Positions 58,625 to 64,000 of a stretch of DNA of 64,000 nt are shown in pieces. Position 1 is the first letter of the stretch. Each line of letters starts with the position of its first letter. The position numbers and the translations under genes were made by a program. The notes under the pieces were generated by a model. That model worked only from the letters and a program-made list of their open reading frames with translations. It had not been told where the DNA came from and did not search any database. Origin of the DNA: Armillaria gallica (lineage: Eukaryota > Basidiomycota > Agaricomycetes > Agaricales > Physalacriaceae); NCBI GenBank assembly GCA_037576215.1, contig JBANDB010000019.1, positions 1,371,501-1,435,500 of the forward strand, given 5' to 3'.

Positions 58625-60095
58625 TCATGAAGGAGGGCTCGATACTGATGGGGGTGAAGGATACTGATACTGATACTGAATTGGAAATATATCACGTGAA
58701 TACAGTACGCTCGCGTGGGATGCCTAATTGAGCGACACGCATTAAAATCTAAGACAAGTCCCGTAGTTTGCTCAACGCGTTTTTGACCGAATTTTTGGCT
58801 CGTAATCTCTTGCGTAGCCTTGCGTCTTCTTTTCTGCCTACTGTTGATATGCCCCTACATTTTTTTCAGCCTAAAGGTTCTTGACCATAGGATTATTGCT
58901 TTTAGATTGCATTGAAGTTCAGCTAGTAAAGATGGATGCTGATAATAATGAATTTTTGAATGGATAGGAATTATGCAAGCAGCATGGGATGACGATGTCA
59001 TCTCCGCTCATTTTGACATGCTTAATGAGGCATCGAGCCCACGTTTAGCAAGGTATGTCAAGTAGTGATGTAATGAAGAATCTTGAACAAATACCAGTTA
59101 CCAGGTCTCAAATCTTTTTGCAAAATGATGTTCAAAATGCATCCAGTTCATTCACATGTGTCTATGGAGGGAACAGGATCTTTATGCCAGCTCTCCAGCA
59201 AATCACCAAATTCTACTGTCTCGGAAGGACAGCAACATCTGCGATTCAGAGCAATATACATACACCAATGTAGATATTATTTTTAAAAATGACTGTCCCC
59301 ATTCAACAGTGTTTCTATGGATGGCCGAAAGGGTCAAAAAAAAAAATCAAAGACATCAGCATGTAGCCAGCTGCCAGAGTGAACCAGAAGGGAAGAGAGC
59401 TGTGGGTAGACTGCGGGGGAATGTGCAACGTTCTAAGGCTAAGGCTGCCGCTGAAGCCAGGGAACAGGATGAAGAACCACCTTCCGAGCAGAAGAAGCAT
59501 CCACCTGGCCGTCTGTGTAAATATGCGGTATTTAGAGCGACAGCTCATTAAATACCATGCAGTCTGACTTTGCTGTTCAAAGATTGGTGAGCCATAGCAT
59601 TACTTCAGGCTCAATGCCAGTGTCCTTCAACTAATAACCGTGGATGGAAGTAGTCTCGTAAACCAGACTCAATGATCCGTATGAAGAAAAGTCGTTCAAT
59701 TGGATAGCATGCGATCGATGACGCATTTGATGGCTTTGTAATACATTTCCTTTTCGGCTGAATATTTTATTTTATTTTCTTATTAATTTATTTAATTCAC
59801 CACCATCAGTATCGAGCCGAAAGGAGCACTGAAGATATGGACATTATTGGACGGGTGTACCAGCCCCGAGCACCAGCCGAGCACTGAGCTATCTTGATGA
59901 ACGAAGTAATGTGCAGGTCTCATTCACACGACGCTGTTAGAAGACACTACTTCATGTGACGGCAGGGACTACACTATCTTTTCGTCCCTCGGCGATCTTT
60001 ATATGGACTTCGACGCGCATACAATCGGGTTGCCGTCTTTTGGGTCTTGGCGCATCGTGGAGCATCTTTGGCCCGTGGTCGCATGCACGCAGTTA
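58625..60095. other. No supported gene
   Basis: A plus-strand stretch at 58985-59050 (AAWDDDVISAHFDML) followed by a GTATGT donor could be one exon, and the frame 59156-59551 is Lys/Arg/Glu-rich at its end, but no gene can be assembled. An AT-rich tract lies at 59760-59800. A hexanucleotide-like GATACT repeat is at 58659-58677. Confidence 0.3.
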
Positions 60096-60099
60096 GGGT

Positions 60100-60760
60100 T
60101 CTAATACGTGTGAGTGACAGCTTGAATGAAAGCAGTGTTTGATATGGGGTGTCAGGCGTAATCATGGAAATTCCATCAAGAGCGCTAGAAGCACACATGG
60201 TGCCTATATCGTAGCACTTGTTTGTCTGACAACATAATTGCAGATGAATTATTTCTCGCGCCAGGCAGCAGCTACGATGTTCAGTGAGACTTTCTGCATC
60301 TGTGGCAAAGACATTATTCTTCGCGATGCCTTCCTTATATCGATGCCGATTTTTGCAAGGAGGTAAACCGGAGAGAGCATATCGCCGGTGCGAAAATTGA
60401 TGGTTATGAACGCTTCTGGACTATATGTACGGTCCACATGGGGCTCCGATATATTCGAAGCGCTTGTGAAGATAAGATATCTTTATATTTGTGCGTTGAA
60501 ATCTTCGGCAGAGCATTGAGATGCTTATCTGAATCCTTACCAAACGTCGTATCACATTCCAATCTCGGATGTATCATTGCGAGGCCGGGAAAAGTTGTGG
60601 CAACAGAAATATCTAGAACTGCAGGGTGATCGGGTCTTACCACAGGACTCTCTGGTTCCTCTTTGATGATGCTCGTAAAACTTCCTGGACCCGAGGAGAC
60701 ACCAAAGTGTTTATACTCTTCATCATAGTTTTCCAATGCCACTCGCAAGTCTCCGTGCAT
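60100..60760 (-). pseudogene. Unassigned family X, copy 2
   Basis: The best-preserved member. It starts at ATG 60760 and reads through HFGVSSGPGSFTSI, PVVRPDHPAVL and DTTFGKDSDKHLN. It then changes frame (probably an intron around 60540-60450) to DRTYSPEAFITINFRTGD and MLSPVYLLAKIGI, and ends with a separate frame containing MCASSALDGISMIT and TPYQTLLSFKLSL (60198 downward). No family is recognised. The pieces are polar with one hydrophobic stretch (SPVYLLAKIGI). Because frames change at places that could be introns, it might be functional. Confidence 0.42.
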
Positions 60761-60779
60761 GGGAACAAAGAGTACTTCA

Positions 60780-61080
60780 GCCTATTTCCCCCTCCCTAGA
60801 GCACTATACAATCCAAAGGAAATCATCTTCGAGGTAGTCTCATTCCGCCTGCTTCTCAGCACGACCCGCTGTGAATAAGGCACTCTTTCTCTGATGTATT
60901 CCTCGCCGTCCCCTTTATGCCTACTCTGCGAATCTCCCCGCATGGCACGACATCTACAACCACTTAGCGCGTCCTCAACTACGGGTAAAGTCGCCTAGAA
61001 CGACTGATGATTCTCGGATTTTTGTTCGAAGTGCTGGTTCCTTCGCAGCCCTTGCTGTCCCTTCTAATATCGAACCCCGC
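60780..61080 (-). repeat. Conserved region upstream of family X copy 2
   Basis: The reverse complement matches 15260-15540 (landmarks AAGGAACCAGCACTTC, GTGGTTGTAGATGTCG and AGGGAGG-GGAAATAGGC), placing it at the 5' side of both X genes. It is a likely promoter and leader. Confidence 0.55.
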
Positions 61081-61129
61081 TGCTCATTTTCTCTCGTCTC
61101 TGAATGATCTAACTTTGAAGCGTACTGCA

Positions 61130-61370
61130 GCACAGTGATCGACAAAAACGGTACAGTAGCAAGGCCTTATTCGCCGTTTGTTCAGACTGATACTCAAATG
61201 TCGTATGCAAGACGTGTTTACTGAGACGCGTACTATGAGCTGAAGACGTGACAGTGGACATGAGGATTATGGAGAAGTGCGTGGCTGCTGAAGTCAGTTC
61301 CATGCTCTGACTCTGCAGACAAAGCTGATGTTCGTGCTATTAGGCCCTACAATGCAACGATGTCACGAGT
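61130..61370 (+). repeat. Duplicated segment, partner at 15000-15240
   Basis: Direct-orientation partner of the first segment, beside an inverted neighbour. Confidence 0.55.
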
Positions 61371-62598
61371 TATAACAGTACGCTACAAGAGCAAGCAACA
61401 GGAATTTTTGTCACGAAAGCTTGGTATATTTTCACGCTGTGGTATGATCTCGCCTGTTCATGAATATATGGGGTTTTTGTGGCAGGGCTTCTCTCTCATC
61501 TAATTCTTCTCATATTCCGAATGCCTGAAGCTATCCTATCATCTTATCAAGCTCATTCGCACTCATGGTCTGTACTTTCACCGTATTCAATGTCTATAAA
61601 TACGTGAGCACCCCTTGTGCTCGTTGATGGAAAGTGCTCCGAATTTATTATTCCCAGTTAATGTTACACGAGTGAGTCGAGTTATGGATGATCATTCTGC
61701 GTTTGCGTTTGCGTGCGTGCGTTTGCGTTTTCACGCATGCGTTTGTCACGTCTGCGAGAGCGTGCTGCGTGTCACGGATGCGTTTGTTGGGCATCTTGTG
61801 CCTTTGGGTTTACAGACGCCTGTAAAATCACCTCATTAGCTACAGTGTAAGTAATACTTACTGCCTATCAGATTTATACCTAGTACGACATCGACACTGA
61901 TCAAAATTGACTTCCTTCGTCATGGTAGAGTCTCTGTATATTTTCCGAGTCCTATGAATATAGGTAATCGGTCATTATGCAGATTTGAAAGACCCGTGGA
62001 AAAATCTATTTGCGCCATCAATTCATTTCGGTCGTTGCCGGGTCTCTCGTCTGAGCTATCGTGGGAACCATTTCTATTTGAGCCTGTGCTTTCCCGTCCG
62101 TCTATCCAGCTTGCTCCGACTGTATACCCTAGCTGTCGTGCGAACCTTTTCTATTTGAGCCCGGGCCTTCCCGCATCTCTGACTGTCCTTTTTCCCGCTT
62201 TCTGTTCTGATTGATTCCACTTGTCCCACTGTCGCTCGCCTTCGCATCTGTTGTCCATCTTGTTTCTCTCTCTTTGTCCTTTCTCCTCTCGTCTTGTCAA
62301 CCATGCACCCCGGTTTGCTGCACTCGCTCTCATCACCCTCGTTGTTTTCGAAGATGTCGCTAGGCTGTCAATGGATAGCGCGGCGCATTGCAAAGATGGG
62401 CCTTGAATGTTGAACTTGCAGCAAGGCCTGTTGTTTTTGCATCCCTCTAAGACCCCTCTATGTGGTATTGGTGGACAATAATTTCAGTATGATCTTGCCT
62501 GCTGTTGAGGAGGGTGCCTTGCTAGTTTCTCCATGGTTTTCTCCTTCTGATCGATGTCATCAGGAAAATCAATATTCTATAACATTCAAAACTTCCTA
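61370..62598. other. No supported gene; one simple repeat
   Basis: A GCGTTT/GCGTGC run lies at 61699-61732. Other ORFs (61615-61839, 61954-62214 plus, 62074-62393 minus) show no recognisable features. Confidence 0.35.
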
Positions 62599-62869
62599 TC
62601 AGCTGAGTATGGCTGCAGCCGCCATGACGCCGATTACACTCAGTACGATGCTCGGGCTGCGCAATCCGTTAAACGGCCTCGATAGTTGTGTTTGGAACAC
62701 TGTTTGTGTATGTCTTTGCTCTCGAGGGCGACAAGATGTCTAGGAGAGAGTAGACGATGGTGAATTGCTTCTCTTCTCTTTACGCACATGTGGGACTCAC
62801 GAGATCTTTTCTTCGTAGACATTTACAGCCTTCATCTTCCTTGACCTTGTTTCGGCGGTCTAAAATCAT
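62599..62869 (-). CDS. Possible two-exon small membrane protein
   Basis: ATG at 62869-62867, exon 1 to 62801, a 61-nt GTGAGT...CCTAG intron (62800-62740) and exon 2 to the stop at 62601-62599 give 69 aa in one frame. The N-terminus is highly charged (DRRNKVKEDEG) and the C-terminus ends in a hydrophobic helix (PSIVLSVIGVMAAAAIL), as in a tail-anchored protein. There is no paralogue in the window. Chance assembly of two short frames cannot be excluded. Confidence 0.25.
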
Positions 62870-63590
62870 GGTTTGGGATGCGGGCCAACACACAACAAGA
62901 TGTTGCTAACGACGCTAAGCATGTCCATGATAACGTGGACGGCGCTTGTATACATCCCCGTTATACAGTCTGTGTTCCAGACGGAGGGATTGAGGATGGT
63001 TTGGACGTAATACTAGGGCTAGCGGGTACGAGTACCTGCCTGCATGAATGCAGACGAAGGTGGGAGAGGAAAGGAATAGAAAAGAGCCAGAGGTGGGGTA
63101 GAGTTAGGGAGATGGTTTAATGAATATATATAGGAACGGTTTTTGATTTACATTTGTACAGGACAAGTAGAGTTAATGTAATTTATCTTCTCATCATCGA
63201 TAGCCGAAATATCAATACATCACATAGCTTGCAAGTCGAAAGGCCAAATTGGGAAGGATGGCGTGTACGACGCACGTGAGAACCTGGTCTTGCCCATCTC
63301 TAGGCTTGCCCACCAATTCAATGTTGAATGTTAACATTGATAGCCGGGGTAGATAACAAATATTAAGCGTATTAGTGCTGTTTCCCTCTGGCGAGCCTGA
63401 CAGTTCCCAGCATGCTCCAATTCCAAATCCTAGTCAGCCTAGAGGCAGTGCAGCGACAACTCCATGATACCGACATCCAGTTGCTTGTCCTTCTATCACA
63501 ACTTCAGGATCTCAAAATTTCCATATGGACTGGAACTCGCAACCTGACAGCGCCCCGAACGTTCGACTGAACCCCTGACAGACCGTCACA
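62870..63590. other. No supported gene
   Basis: An 80-codon plus ORF (62878-63120) has no recognisable motif. Otherwise spacer. Confidence 0.35.
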
Positions 63591-63594
63591 AGCC

Positions 63595-64000
63595 TTGCCC
63601 TCTGCTACTGGTGAGATTCTCTCTCATCTTCCGCTGCCTTTCAAGGTTCAGAGTGTGACTTTGACTCTATTCGTGAACTTTGATTCACTCGGGAACAGCT
63701 ATTCACATGCCGACGTCAACCCAAAGTATAAACTCTGGGAGAATTGCAAGTTACAACAGCAAGGATCGCGTGACGGATAAGGATATGTTGAGACGTTAGA
63801 AGGATGAAATGGCAATGCTGCTCATCTTCGTACGTCGTTGCAAGCGCATCGTTTCTCATGGTCATGTTGCCTGGCAGGCCGGTTTGTTGTCAGGTGGTGT
63901 CTTCACTGTCTGCCTCATTGAGTTCTACACGCTTGTCCCACCTGACTACGAGAAAGATATGGATCAAATAGCAGTGGCTCATCTCGGTCAACCTTCATGC
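63595..64000 (+). pseudogene. DUF6535-domain protein, 5' part, cut by the window end
   Basis: The family pattern is a charged start, a KDM..W motif, then hydrophobic helices. Here NPKYKLWEN at 63718-63750 is followed, in another frame, by DKDMLRR, a TAG stop (63797-63799) and KDEMAMLLIF. An intron 63830-63877 (GTACGT...GGCAG) leads in phase to AGLLSGGVFTVCLIEFY, which matches the first membrane helix of DUF6535 proteins. Family members usually have Trp at the stop position. A frameshift near 63752 and this stop suggest a pseudogene. DUF6535 proteins are predicted membrane proteins of unknown function, expanded in agaricomycetes. The start codon is uncertain, and the rest lies beyond 64000. 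Confidence 0.68.

Noticed and set aside
61615..61839. ORF across the GCGTTT repeat
   Set aside because: The frame is open mainly because of the simple repeat, and the composition is low complexity.
62074..62393. Arg/Lys-rich minus ORFs at 62.1-62.4 kb
   Set aside because: Two frames are open over the same Cys/Thr-rich DNA, typical of biased composition and not of coding sequence.

Overview
The window looks like a chromosomal segment from a basidiomycete fungus, most likely an agaricomycete. The evidence is short GT-AG introns of about 48-60 nt, many exons per gene, a Plavaka-type DNA transposon, and families typical of these genomes: an agaricomycete-type HET domain protein, DUF6535, F-box proteins and expanded caspase-like peptidases. 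Coding density is low and much of the DNA is decayed gene copies and duplicated blocks. Exon coordinates were derived by hand from splice signals and paralogue comparison; there is no transcript support.

Layout. 0.2-7.5 kb: a Plavaka element, with a nine-exon transposase carrying two internal stop codons, a divergently transcribed partner gene, and a possible accessory ORF. 8.9-9.5 kb: a short tandem repeat and an array of seven tRNA T-arm/B-box-like hairpins. 12.4 kb: a 266-bp near-perfect palindrome. 12.7-58 kb: an island of caspase-like (Peptidase_C14) genes and fragments, here lettered A (12.7), B (18.4), C (27.6, minus), D (30.5), a relic (32.6, minus), G (36.7), F (47.8), E (52.5, minus) and an orphan exon 1 (57.8, minus). 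Only C and E are intact in my models. D has an intact caspase exon with an uncertain 5' end. B, F, G and the rest are broken. Between them lie an F-box pseudogene (38.4), a HET-domain pseudogene (41.4-43.1), a short-chain dehydrogenase pseudogene (50.6-51.6) and several unassigned families that duplicated with the caspases, here called M, X and Y. The right edge cuts a DUF6535 gene that also appears broken.

How it may work. The caspase copies share an N-terminal helical module and a C-terminal caspase domain. They fall into a branch with the usual Cys (DCCHS-like: D, E, G) and a branch where the Cys before the conserved His is Ser (DCSH: B, C, F). C (Ser type) and D (Cys type) are arranged head to head. 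Together with HET and DUF6535 genes this resembles a fast-evolving self/non-self or cell-death locus, but that role is inferred from family membership only. The block 15.0-18.7 kb is repeated at 57.6-61.4 kb in reversed order, with two of its four segments flipped.
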